Under the pieces are notes generated by a model. It saw only the letters and a list, made by a program, of their open reading frames with translations. It was not told where the DNA came from and did not search any database. A stretch of DNA of 64,000 bases, from NCBI RefSeq assembly GCF_003572205.1, contig NZ_QXNY01000006.1, positions 434,001-498,000 on the forward strand, written 5' to 3'. This DNA is from Algihabitans albus (GTDB lineage Bacteria > Pseudomonadota > Alphaproteobacteria > Kiloniellales > DSM-21159). The position numbers were made by a program, and so were the translations under genes. Shown here piece by piece: positions 7,757 to 15,252 of this stretch (positions are counted from its first letter, which is position 1; the number at the start of each line of letters is the position of its first letter).

Positions 7757-8600
7757 CAAGGCCTGAAATCCGGTCCGACAGGCGCGCGCAGCAGTCCAGA
7801 AGCGGGGACAAGGCACGGGGCCTTCCGTCGCCATCGGGCGTGTCGCCGAAAATCTGCGGCGTCAGTCCCCCGAGCGACATTGCGGCGACCAGGAGGCCGC
7901 GATCGTCGCGAACCGGTGCCGCCACCGCCGACAGGCCGAGCGCCACGTCGTCGCGGGCGAAGGCCCATCCGTTCCGTCGGATCTCGTCGAGTTCCACCCG
8001 CAGGAGGTCCGGGTCCGTGATGCTTTTATCGGTCAGGGTCGCCAGCGGCTGGGCCAGAATGCGGTCCTGCTCCTCCACCGGCAGATGCGCGAGCAGCAGA
8101 CGTGGGGCCGCGCCGCAATTGAGCGGGCGTCCCATGCCGAGTGCCCACCAGCGCACCTCCACCGGCGCCTGGCCGTGAAACCGGGCGAGGCAGATGGCCT
8201 CGTGGCCGCGTGCGACCGATAGAAAGGCCGTGGCGCCGACCTCGTCGGCGAGGCCGCGCAGCAGGTCCTCGGCCAGGTCTCGCAGCGACTGACCGTCGGG
8301 AACCGCGCCGGCGAAGCGCATGGCCTGAAGCGTCAGCGCATATTGGCCTGACTTCGCATCCTGCTCGACGATTCCCTCGTCGCGCAGCGTCACCAGGATG
8401 CGGCGCGTCGTTCCGGCATCCAGGCCTGCGCTCTCGGCGACGGCGCTGAGCGAGAGGCGCGGCTGTTCGGGCGTGAAGGTGCGCATGATGGCGATCGCGC
8501 GCGACACCGCCCGGACGCGCGGCAGCGTCGCACCGTCGCTTCTGCGGCTGCCGTCCGCCGGGTCGCTGTCACGGCGTGGATCGCTCGACGTTTGGCGCAT
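7743..8600 (-). CDS. IclR-family transcriptional regulator
   Basis: This 285-residue regulator has an N-terminal winged helix (about 28-90; RVRAVSRAIAIMRTF, then LSLSAVAESAGLDAGTTRRI) and a C-terminal IclR effector-binding domain ending with a conserved DCCARLSDRI helix. The first 25 residues are a low-complexity polar extension. It lies between the dehydratase-lyase operon (same strand) and the divergent TRAP operon, and likely senses their substrate. The twin operators centred about 56 bp upstream of both predicted start sites fit activation, although IclR proteins can do both. Its C-terminal codons are themselves part of one operator. Confidence 0.92.
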   Translation of the reverse strand: MRQTSSDPRRDSDPADGSRRSDGATLPRVRAVSRAIAIMRTFTPEQPRLSLSAVAESAGLDAGTTRRILVTLRDEGIVEQDAKSGQYALTLQAMRFAGAVPDGQSLRDLAEDLLRGLADEVGATAFLSVARGHEAICLARFHGQAPVEVRWWALGMGRPLNCGAAPRLLLAHLPVEEQDRILAQPLATLTDKSITDPDLLRVELDEIRRNGWAFARDDVALGLSAVAAPVRDDRGLLVAAMSLGGLTPQIFGDTPDGDGRPRALSPLLDCCARLSDRISGLDFIS

Positions 8601-8701
8601 GGGTCGTCACCTTTCGGCCTGTCGGCCCTGTCAGGGGGCTCGTGGTTTGCGGCATCTGCCTCAGATTGAAAAACGATATTCGACGGCTATCGTAGCGAAA
8701 T

Positions 8702-8718
8702 ATTTCATATAGTGAAAT
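8702..8718. promoter_or_regulatory. IclR-family operator, copy 2 (ATTTCA-N5-TGAAAT)
   Basis: ATTTCA TATAG TGAAAT is a perfect 6-5-6 inverted repeat identical in half-sites to the one at 7740-7756. It also overlaps a second palindrome, GAAATATTTC (8697-8706). It lies between iclR and dctP, 21 bp from centre to the first base of the TRAP -35 element, so the same protein could also control iclR. Confidence 0.75.
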
Positions 8719-8730
8719 TATAATTACCTG

Positions 8731-8759
8731 TTGACAAAGATCACTGCCCTGCGTGCAAT
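8731..8759 (+). promoter_or_regulatory. Promoter of the first TRAP operon
   Basis: TTGACA (8731-8736), a 17-nt spacer and TGCAAT (8754-8759) form a recognisable sigma-70 promoter. The predicted start near 8766 leaves a leader of about 40 nt before the dctP ATG. The IclR palindrome sits immediately upstream. Confidence 0.65.
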
Positions 8760-8804
8760 TTCCCCAATGTCCGGTCAACGGATTGCTTGAGGGAGGAGAT
8801 CGCT

Positions 8805-9884
8805 ATGAGAAAAGTGACGACAGGTCTGTTGGCCGTCGCGGTTGCAGTTGGCGGACTGAGCGCGTCCGCGGTCTGGTCGAATGCCGAAGCGGAGATGCAG
8901 ATGCTGCGCTTCGCGGAGTTCGCCCCCAATCGAGGCACGAGAGCCGGTGCTCTCCAATGGCTGGACAGCGAACTGCGCGAGCGGTCCGACGGAGCCTTGG
9001 GTCTCGATATCGTTTGGGGCGGAGCGCTTCTGGGGGCCCGCGACGCGGCGCAGGGCGTGTCCGACGGGGTTGCCGACATGGCCTCCATCGTCCCGGTCTA
9101 CGCCCCGGGTCGGCTTGTCGTCTACGAGGCCGTCGATACGGTGCAGTTGCCCGACGAATGGGTCGGCATGATGGCGGCTTACGAGCTGATGACGACCCAT
9201 CCGGCTGCCATCGAGGAAGCCAATTCCTTCAATCTGCACTATTTCGGCAACTATACGACGGGTCCAACGCAGCTTCTGTCCCGTGACAAGCCGATCACGT
9301 CGCTCGAGGATCTCGACGGCCTGACGCTGCGTGCGACCGGCGCTTTCGTGCCGGCGCTGGAAGCGCATGGCGCGTCGACCGTCTCGGTGTCGCAGCCCAA
9401 GGTCTACGAGGCGCTGTCGAACGGCTCCATCGACGGGTCGACCACCTACTACTACGTCGTGAAGGCTTACAAGCAGCATGAGATCGCGAACTACATCACC
9501 GGCGTCGATTTGGGCCAGACGCTCGCTTTCGGGATCGCGATGAACCTCGAAACCTATCAGGACCTCAGCGCGGAGCATCAGGCGTTGATCGACGAGCTGG
9601 GCCGCGACTTCACGCTCCACGTGGCCGAACTGATGCATGCCTCGCGGACGGAAACCAAGGCCGAGCTCGCAGCCGGCATCGACGGCCATGCCATCGAAAT
9701 GATCGAGCCGGCCGCCGGCATGCGCGAAGCGCTGGTCGAGCTTGCCGAGCAGGATGCGCAGCGCTGGATCGATAAAGCCGGCGAGAAGGATCTGGATGCC
9801 GACGGCATTCGCGGTGCCTTCCTCGAGCTGATCGCGAAATACGACGCCGAGCACGAGGCCCAGGGATATCCTTGGGATCGCTGA
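8805..9884 (+). CDS. TRAP transporter substrate-binding protein (DctP family)
   Basis: This 359-residue periplasmic solute-binding protein has a Sec signal peptide (MRKVTTGLLAVAVAVGG, cleaved near AEA). DctP-family features include LQWLDSELRERSDGALGLDI and LRATGAFVPALEAHGAS, the latter carrying the conserved arginine that binds the ligand carboxylate. The ATG at 8805 was chosen because GGGAGGAG lies 6-8 nt upstream; a TTG at 8787 would add six residues. It is the first gene of dctPQM and probably brings in the dicarboxylate handled by the divergent dehydratase-lyase operon. Confidence 0.93.
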   Translation: MRKVTTGLLAVAVAVGGLSASAVWSNAEAEMQMLRFAEFAPNRGTRAGALQWLDSELRERSDGALGLDIVWGGALLGARDAAQGVSDGVADMASIVPVYAPGRLVVYEAVDTVQLPDEWVGMMAAYELMTTHPAAIEEANSFNLHYFGNYTTGPTQLLSRDKPITSLEDLDGLTLRATGAFVPALEAHGASTVSVSQPKVYEALSNGSIDGSTTYYYVVKAYKQHEIANYITGVDLGQTLAFGIAMNLETYQDLSAEHQALIDELGRDFTLHVAELMHASRTETKAELAAGIDGHAIEMIEPAAGMREALVELAEQDAQRWIDKAGEKDLDADGIRGAFLELIAKYDAEHEAQGYPWDR

Positions 9885-9901
9885 GCTCCACCTAGTCCGA
9901 C

Positions 9902-9934
9902 ACCGTCTCCGCCCGAAGCTCGGGTGGAGACGGT
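9902..9934 (+). terminator. Strong intercistronic hairpin between dctP and dctQ
   Basis: ACCGTCTCCGCCCG pairs with CGGGTGGAGACGGT across a 5-nt loop with a single G-T wobble. No T-run follows, so it is more likely an mRNA-stabilising or partially terminating element. Such a stem after a binding-protein gene would raise its level relative to the membrane subunits, as is common in binding-protein-dependent transport operons. Confidence 0.6.
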
Positions 9935-10026
9935 TCCCTTCGCATGTCGATACCTCCGTCTCAGCGTGTCGGTACCTCCCTGCGAAACCGGATAACCGCA
10001 AACGGGCGATCCATGGCGGGTGATCT

Positions 10027-10581
10027 ATGGGCGATGTGACGCATCTGTTTCGCAGACTGCTCGGCGCGCTCGAACGCGTCGCCATGATCCTGTCCGGAAC
10101 CGCGCTGCTGATCATGGGCGGGATCGTCACCGCTTCGGTGCTGGGGCGTCAGCTCTTCAACGCGCCGATCCCGGACGATCTCATCATGGTCGGCCTCTTG
10201 ATGGTCTGCGTGATCGCTCTGCCGCTGGCCTTCATCGAAAGCCAGTCCGGGCATATCGCGGTGACGGTCACCACCGACTGGCTACCGGTCCGTGCGCGCG
10301 GTCTGCTGCGGGCTTTCGGTGCGCTCGCCATGATGGTCTTCTTCGGCAGTATCGGCTTCATGGTGTCCCAAAAGCTGCCGCGCGAGATTGCCCAGGGCAC
10401 CTACTACGACGGAACGCTCGAAATCCCGACCTGGCCGATGAAGATCGTCTTCGCTGCGGGGATCGCTCTCTTCGTCCTTCGGCTCGCCGTTTCGATCGCG
10501 GAAGGGCTGCGCACCTGCGCGACGGGCGTGGCGCCCGCGCACGATCGCCCCACGGCGCCGGATCGGTCGGAACAGGTCTGA
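10027..10581 (+). CDS. TRAP transporter small permease (DctQ family)
   Basis: This 184-residue membrane protein has four predicted helices (about 19-40, 52-72, 93-115, 133-155). It carries the DctQ-typical segments VTASVLGRQLFN after helix one and FIESQSGHIAV after helix two. It forms the membrane complex with DctM. It begins 142 nt after dctP, past the hairpin, and ends three bases before dctM, so the two permease genes are tightly linked. The C-terminal 30 residues are polar and cytoplasmic. Confidence 0.92.
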   Translation: MGDVTHLFRRLLGALERVAMILSGTALLIMGGIVTASVLGRQLFNAPIPDDLIMVGLLMVCVIALPLAFIESQSGHIAVTVTTDWLPVRARGLLRAFGALAMMVFFGSIGFMVSQKLPREIAQGTYYDGTLEIPTWPMKIVFAAGIALFVLRLAVSIAEGLRTCATGVAPAHDRPTAPDRSEQV

Positions 10582-10584
10582 CGG

Positions 10585-11925
10585 ATGGAGCCTCTTCTTG
10601 TCGGCGGATTGGCCCTTGGCGTAACGCTGGCCCTGCTCGCGCTCCGGGTCCCGATCGCCGCGGCGCTGGGAATCACGGCGTCGATCGGCATCTTCATCAT
10701 TTTCGGCTGGCGTCCCGGCGGTAACTTCAATCCCGATGCCGCCTGGCGCCCGACTCTGTCGCTCATCGGCAACGGTCCCTACACCTTCATCACGGGCTTC
10801 TCCCTATCGACGGTGCCGCTCTTCATCCTGATGGGCCATCTCGCCTACGAGGCGGGATTTACCACCGACATCTATCGGGCGGCCCGGCTCTGGCTCGCGC
10901 GGCTGCCCGGCGGCGTGGCCATGGCCTCGGTCGTCGGCTGCGGCGGTTTCTCGGCCATTACCGGCTCGTCCGTCGCTTGCGCCGCCGCGATGGGGCGGAT
11001 CGCCATCCCCGAGATGCTGCGGTTCGGCTACGCGAAGTCGCTGGCTGCCGGCTCCGTCGCGATCGGCGGCACGCTCGGCTCGCTGATTCCGCCGTCGATC
11101 CTTTTCATTCTTTACGGCGTCTTCACCGAGCAATCGATCTCCAAGCTCTTCGTCGCCGCGATCGTTCCGGGACTGCTCTCGCTCGCCGCTTATCTCCTGG
11201 TGATCTACATCTGGGTGCGCATCAGGCCCGAAGCCGCGCCGGTGCCCCGGGACGCCATCGCCCGAGACGACCGTTGGCAGGCGCTCGGGCGCTGCTGGGC
11301 CATCGTCGCGATCTTCACGGTCGTGATCGGCGGCATCTACGGCGGGGTCTTCACCCCGACCGAAGCCGCCGGTATCGGGGCCTGTGCGACGCTTCTGCTC
11401 GGCCTTCTGCTCGGCCGTCTCAGCCGCGAGAAGATCGTCTCGGCCCTGCGCGAAAGCGTGTTTCAGTCGTCGATGATTTTCGCGATCGCCATCGGCGGCA
11501 AGATCTACGTCAGCTTCATCGCGCTGACTGGCCTGTCCGGCGCCATCACCGATTGGATCGCCCATATCGACGCCTCGATGCTCGTCGTCCTCGCGGTCAT
11601 CGTGGTGATGTACCTGATCCTCGGCATGTTTCTCGATCCCATCGGGATCATCCTGCTGACCTTGCCCCTGACCATTCCGATCGTCGAGAGCTACGGTCTG
11701 TCCCTCATCTGGTTCGGCGTCGTGGTCATAAAACTTCTGGAGATCGGGCTCGTCACGCCGCCCATAGGGCTCAACGTCTTCGTCATCAAATCGATCGTCG
11801 GAGACAAGGTGAGACTGGAGACCATCTTCGTTGGCATCGCCTGGTTCCTGCTGATCGAGATCGTCGTACTCGGCCTGATCATGGGCGTGCCGGGCTTGTC
11901 GCTCTGGCTCCCGAGCTTGCTGTAG
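10585..11925 (+). CDS. TRAP transporter large permease (DctM family)
   Basis: This 446-residue protein has about 12 predicted membrane helices and is the sodium-coupled transport subunit. DctM signatures are GGFSAITGSSVACAAAMGRI (about 113-132), GGTLGSLIPPSILFILYG, GGIYGGVFTPTEAAG and PPIGLNVFVI. An extra loop (about residues 35-60) between the first two helices is longer than in minimal DctM proteins. It completes the dctPQM operon. No terminator is evident in the short gap before the convergent glutamine synthetase-like gene. Confidence 0.93.
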   Translation: MEPLLVGGLALGVTLALLALRVPIAAALGITASIGIFIIFGWRPGGNFNPDAAWRPTLSLIGNGPYTFITGFSLSTVPLFILMGHLAYEAGFTTDIYRAARLWLARLPGGVAMASVVGCGGFSAITGSSVACAAAMGRIAIPEMLRFGYAKSLAAGSVAIGGTLGSLIPPSILFILYGVFTEQSISKLFVAAIVPGLLSLAAYLLVIYIWVRIRPEAAPVPRDAIARDDRWQALGRCWAIVAIFTVVIGGIYGGVFTPTEAAGIGACATLLLGLLLGRLSREKIVSALRESVFQSSMIFAIAIGGKIYVSFIALTGLSGAITDWIAHIDASMLVVLAVIVVMYLILGMFLDPIGIILLTLPLTIPIVESYGLSLIWFGVVVIKLLEIGLVTPPIGLNVFVIKSIVGDKVRLETIFVGIAWFLLIEIVVLGLIMGVPGLSLWLPSLL

Positions 11926-11985
11926 CGGCGAGACGGATGCCGCGTGGCGCCTACGCGATCCGAGCCTTTTCGAGCCTGGACCGAA

Positions 11986-13356
11986 TCAATCCGCCAACAG
12001 GTACCACTGATATTCTTGCGGCGTGATGGCGGCCTCGAAGGTCTCGTACTCGGCCTCCTTCGCCTGCACGTAGAGATCGACGTAGTCCTTGCCCAGGTAG
12101 TCGCGTAGCAGCTTGCCGCGGCGCAACCTCTGCAAGGCCCGGCGCGGACGCATCGGCAGGGCGGGGTCGAAGGCGGTGGCCGCGTTTCCGCTGGCCGGCG
12201 GTCCGGGGTCGAGCCTGTTGGCGATGCCGTGATGCATCCCGGCGAGCAGCGCCGCCAGCGTCAGGTAGGGGTTGGCGTCTGCGCCGGGCATGCGGTGCTC
12301 GACCCGCTTGGCGGTGCCGCTGCCCAAGGGAATGCGGAGCGCGACGGAGCGGTTCTCCTCGGCCCAGGAACGGCGGATCGGGACGAAGACGTCCGGCTGG
12401 TAGCGGCGGTAGGAATTGATGTTGGGCGCCAGGAAGGCCATGGCCTCGGGCAGGGTGGCCAGCAGGCCGCCGAGCGCATGGCGGAACCTGTCGCTGATCC
12501 CGCCCTGGCCGTCGTCCAGGACGTTGCGTCCTTCGGCATCGAACAGGCTGATATGCAGATGCATCCCGTTGCCGGCTTCCTCCGGATAGGGCTTGGCCAT
12601 GAAGGTGGCCTGCATATCGTACTTCCGTGCGACGCCCTTGACCGCGCGCTTGAAGAGAACGCAGTCGTCGGCGGCGGCCAACGGATCTTCCACGTGACGC
12701 AGATTGATCTCGAACTGCCCGGGAGCGTACTCGGCGGAGATGGCGCCGGTGGGCACGCCCTGCGCCTTGCAGCTCTCGACGATGTCGGTCAGCACGGCGC
12801 CGAAGGTATCGACCTGGTCCATGCCGTAAACCTGCGTGGCGCGGTCGCGCTCGCCCGTCGCGGGGGAGAAGGGCGGCTGCGGGGCGCCCAGGGCGCCCCG
12901 CGACCGGTCGATCAGATAGAACTCCAGTTCGAAGGCGACGCAGGCCGTCAGTCCCAACTCGGACTCCAGGTTTTGGGCGACGCGGGCCAGGACGTTGCGC
13001 GGCTCGAAGAAGAGCGGCTGGCCGTCGCGCTGGCGACAGGTCAGAAGTACCTGGGCCAGCGGTTGGGCCGACCAGGGCACTCGGTCGAGCGTGTCCGGGA
13101 TCGGCACCGCGAAGCAGTCGGGATCGCCGTCGGAAAAGCCCCTGCCGCCGGCATCCGTGTTCGCGCCGGCGGTGTCGAGCAGAAAGCTGGAGGCCGGGAA
13201 GGCCAGACCGTCGCCGAAAATGCGGGACAGATCGGCGACGGGATAGCGCTTGCCGCGGACGACGCCCGAGAGATCGGCGAAGATGACGTCGACCGCCTGG
13301 GTGTCGGGAAACTCGGCGAGGAACGCGCGAACCTCGCGCAAGGACTCTTCGGTCAT
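11986..13356 (-). CDS. Glutamine synthetase-family enzyme (gamma-glutamylpolyamine synthetase-like)
   Basis: This 456-residue ATP-dependent ligase shows the GS fold motifs: FADLSGVVRGKRYP in the N-terminal beta-grasp domain, AFELEFYLID with catalytic glutamates, AEYAPGQFEINLRH, and NGMHLHISL, the ATP-site histidine motif. The divergence from GlnA (no adenylylation-site motif, shorter C-terminus) places it with PuuA/GlnA3-type enzymes that glutamylate amines such as putrescine or ethanolamine. The next gene in the same direction upstream is a RidA protein, 19 nt away, so an amine-catabolic operon is plausible. The substrate is not determined. Confidence 0.85.
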   Translation of the reverse strand: MTEESLREVRAFLAEFPDTQAVDVIFADLSGVVRGKRYPVADLSRIFGDGLAFPASSFLLDTAGANTDAGGRGFSDGDPDCFAVPIPDTLDRVPWSAQPLAQVLLTCRQRDGQPLFFEPRNVLARVAQNLESELGLTACVAFELEFYLIDRSRGALGAPQPPFSPATGERDRATQVYGMDQVDTFGAVLTDIVESCKAQGVPTGAISAEYAPGQFEINLRHVEDPLAAADDCVLFKRAVKGVARKYDMQATFMAKPYPEEAGNGMHLHISLFDAEGRNVLDDGQGGISDRFRHALGGLLATLPEAMAFLAPNINSYRRYQPDVFVPIRRSWAEENRSVALRIPLGSGTAKRVEHRMPGADANPYLTLAALLAGMHHGIANRLDPGPPASGNAATAFDPALPMRPRRALQRLRRGKLLRDYLGKDYVDLYVQAKEAEYETFEAAITPQEYQWYLLAD

Positions 13357-13375
13357 GGAGGCGTTCGTTCGCCGT

Positions 13376-13843
13376 CTATTCCAGCTCGATCACGGCGTCG
13401 ACCTCGACCGCCACGTCGATCGGCAGACCGCCGGCAGAGACCGCGGTACGGCAGTGCTTGCCCTTGTCGCCGAAGACCTCGACCATCACGTCGGACGCGC
13501 CGTTCACGACCTTGGGCTGGTCCGTGAAATCGGGGGTGGAATTGACGAAACCGCCCAGGCGGACGACGCGCTTCACCTTGTCCAGGTCGCCGCCGGCCGC
13601 GGCCTTCATCTGGGCGATCAGGTTGATGGCGCAGATCCGCGCCGCCTGCTGCCCTTCTTCGACCGAGAAGGTCGCGCCGACCTTGCCGAGGAACTGCGGC
13701 TTGCCGTCGACCAGGGGAACCTGGCCCGAGATGAAGACCAGCTTGCCCACGGCGACGAAAGGCACGTAGTTCGCGACCGGCGCGGCCGGTTCCGGAACCT
13801 CGATACCCAAGTCCTTCAGCTTCGCGTCGATCGTTCCGGCCAT
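13376..13843 (-). CDS. RidA/YjgF/YER057c family protein
   Basis: This 155-residue protein belongs to the RidA family; archetypal members deaminate reactive enamine/imine intermediates. Visible features are FISGQVPLVDGKPQFLGKVG and the segment ICAINLIAQMKAAAGGDLDKVKRVV typical of the longer YjgF subgroup. A catalytic-type arginine sits in HCRTAVSAGGLPIDVAVEVDAV. The ATG at 13843 has a GGAGGAGAG ribosome site. It is longer than classical RidA (about 128 residues) because of an N-terminal helix, as in the YjgF_like subgroup. It is the first gene of a pair with the GS-family enzyme. Confidence 0.88.
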   Translation of the reverse strand: MAGTIDAKLKDLGIEVPEPAAPVANYVPFVAVGKLVFISGQVPLVDGKPQFLGKVGATFSVEEGQQAARICAINLIAQMKAAAGGDLDKVKRVVRLGGFVNSTPDFTDQPKVVNGASDVMVEVFGDKGKHCRTAVSAGGLPIDVAVEVDAVIELE

Positions 13844-14026
13844 GGCGCGGCTCTCCTCCCTGTCGGCTCTCGCATGTCTCTTGCTGATGACCGCGAGCGG
13901 TTGCCCACGGCGCGCGGAGAGTAGCCGAGCGGAAGGCCGGAAGGGAAGTGTCGGCGAAGCGCTGAGCTTCGTTTGGAGAGAAAATCGGATCGGCGGGAGG
14001 CGAAGCACCTCCGGCCGATCTCCTCC

Positions 14027-14111
14027 TTGGGTCCTGGGTGGGACCCTACCTGAACTTGGGTCCTGGGCGGGGCCCTACCTGAACTTGGCTCCTAGGCGGC
14101 CCTTGCCTGAG
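14027..14111. repeat. Tandem repeat, three copies of a 29-bp unit
   Basis: Two near-identical 29-bp units starting TTGGGTCCTGGG and ending CTACCTGAAC lie at 14027-14055 and 14056-14084. A more diverged third copy follows at 14085-14111. Each unit contains a GGGTCC...GGACCC-like inverted repeat. The array covers the 3' end of the small gene at 14092-14262, so the third copy has become part of its terminal codons and stop. Confidence 0.8.
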
Positions 14112-14262
14112 TGCGGGCCTTAAGACGCGATCGGGCGTCCGTCATCTCGCGCCGCAGCTCCTCAACCGTCGACCCGGAGACTTCCAGAAGCTTCCAGGTC
14201 AATTCGTCCTCCAGCAGGTCCTCGAGTCTCGGCTCACGGTTGTTGGTCCAAGTCTTAGCCAT
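14092..14262 (-). CDS. Small protein of 56 residues, function unknown
   Basis: Reading from ATG at 14262, the product starts MAKTWTNNREPRLEDLLEDE and has a charged helical body with a coiled-coil-like heptad pattern (VEELRREMTDARSRLKAR). A GAGG ribosome site lies a few bases upstream. The amphipathic composition and clean codon use argue for a real gene. I know of similar short alphaproteobacterial proteins with an EPRLEDLL-type N-terminus, but none with a defined role that I can name. The sequence does not show what it binds. Confidence 0.6.
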   Translation of the reverse strand: MAKTWTNNREPRLEDLLEDELTWKLLEVSGSTVEELRREMTDARSRLKARTQARAA

Positions 14263-14725
14263 CTGATCCTCGCTCTTCGACGCTCGTCCCTACGTGTCCT
14301 TCATGTGGGGACACCTGTTAGCGGCTGCCTATGACAAAGCCGAGGCGCAACAGTGGCGACCCTATGAATGTGACCTTCATCACAGTCATCGCTCGAACCC
14401 CTCCGAAAAGCTGGGCTCGCGCGTCGCTCCCTGGAATTTTGCGCCAAACGTCTATGGCACTTGGCGATCTGCCGGTTGCCGACGGTCTAACCCGGGTCGT
14501 ATGAAGGCTTTCTTAAGTTGTAGGGTTAAAGCATAAAGGACAATCAATGGCTGCGCCAGCGGTCAATCGCCGTCGGCCCGGACGCCACGTGGAAGGGACG
14601 TCTCGATCGAGACCGCTCCAAATTCGAAGACAGACGTGCTTTACGGCGATTTGGAAACGGGTTTCGGAACGCTTCGATCAGTGTACCCTCGGCCGGACCG
14701 AAAACCATCGACAACAGGAAACGGT
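14263..14725. other. Intergenic stretch without a supported gene
   Basis: These 463 bases separate two divergent small genes. Open frames here (for example 14294-14536) have no good ribosome site, odd composition and no recognisable domain, so I leave them out. The sequence is less GC-rich than the surroundings, and TTTCTTAAGTTG near 14510 is a possible promoter remnant. No riboswitch, tRNA or terminator was recognised. Confidence 0.5.
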
Positions 14726-15091
14726 ATGGCGCCTGCCTACGATGAAGGTCGCATCCGCTCTGCGCTCGAACACGCGTGGTCTCTCGACACCGCTGTACAG
14801 TGGACGCCGGAAAATCCCGCATCCGGCCAATGCAACGTGACGGCCGTAGTTATTCTTGATTTGTTCGGAGGTGACCTACTCCGAACGCGGCTGCCTGGAG
14901 TCTGGCACTATTACAACAGGCTGGAGGGGCGGCGCGTGGATTTCACAGACAGTCAATTTAGCGCGCCGGGTGCGCTTTTCGCTGCTCCGGCAGAGTACGA
15001 CGATGACGTCACGACGCGCGAAGCTGCGATGACCGGTATCCCCTTACGGGAATACGAAGCTCTCAAGGCTTCGCTTGTTGCGCACTTGTAG
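14726..15091 (+). CDS. YunG family protein
   Basis: This 121-residue protein matches the YunG family pattern: ALEHAWSLDTAVQWTPENP, then SGQCNVTAVVILDLFGGD, WHYYNRLEGRRVDFT and DSQF. The conserved GQC-T-A and HYYN suggest a papain-like or transglutaminase-type fold with Cys and His, but the activity of the family is not established. The ATG at 14726 was chosen over upstream starts because AGGAAA lies just before it and it begins at the family N-terminus. It is a single gene flanked by AT-richer DNA. Confidence 0.8.
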   Translation: MAPAYDEGRIRSALEHAWSLDTAVQWTPENPASGQCNVTAVVILDLFGGDLLRTRLPGVWHYYNRLEGRRVDFTDSQFSAPGALFAAPAEYDDDVTTREAAMTGIPLREYEALKASLVAHL

Positions 15092-15166
15092 TTTGTTCGT
15101 CGCCGCGAAACCGCTGTCTGCTGTCGCGACGAGACGTCAGGAGCGGACAAGAGGCGCCTGCCTGTG

Positions 15167-15206
15167 AAAAAACAGGGAGCGGAACCATCTCGACGGTCCC
15201 GCTCCC
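15167..15206 (-). terminator. Intrinsic terminator of nrdJ
   Basis: On the minus strand GGGAGCGGGACC pairs with GGTTCCGCTCCC (one wobble), followed by TGTTTTTTC. It lies about 46 nt past the nrdJ stop codon in the correct orientation. Confidence 0.85.
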
Positions 15207-15252
15207 GTTCTCGTCACCGGCTTTCCGGCGATCTGTCGTGTCGCCAGAGGCG

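Noticed and set aside
14027-14111. CRISPR array
   Set aside because: Three directly adjacent 29-bp copies with no spacers and no cas genes; a simple tandem repeat.
14294-14536. An 80-codon plus-strand frame
   Set aside because: No ribosome site, no domain, unusual residue composition.
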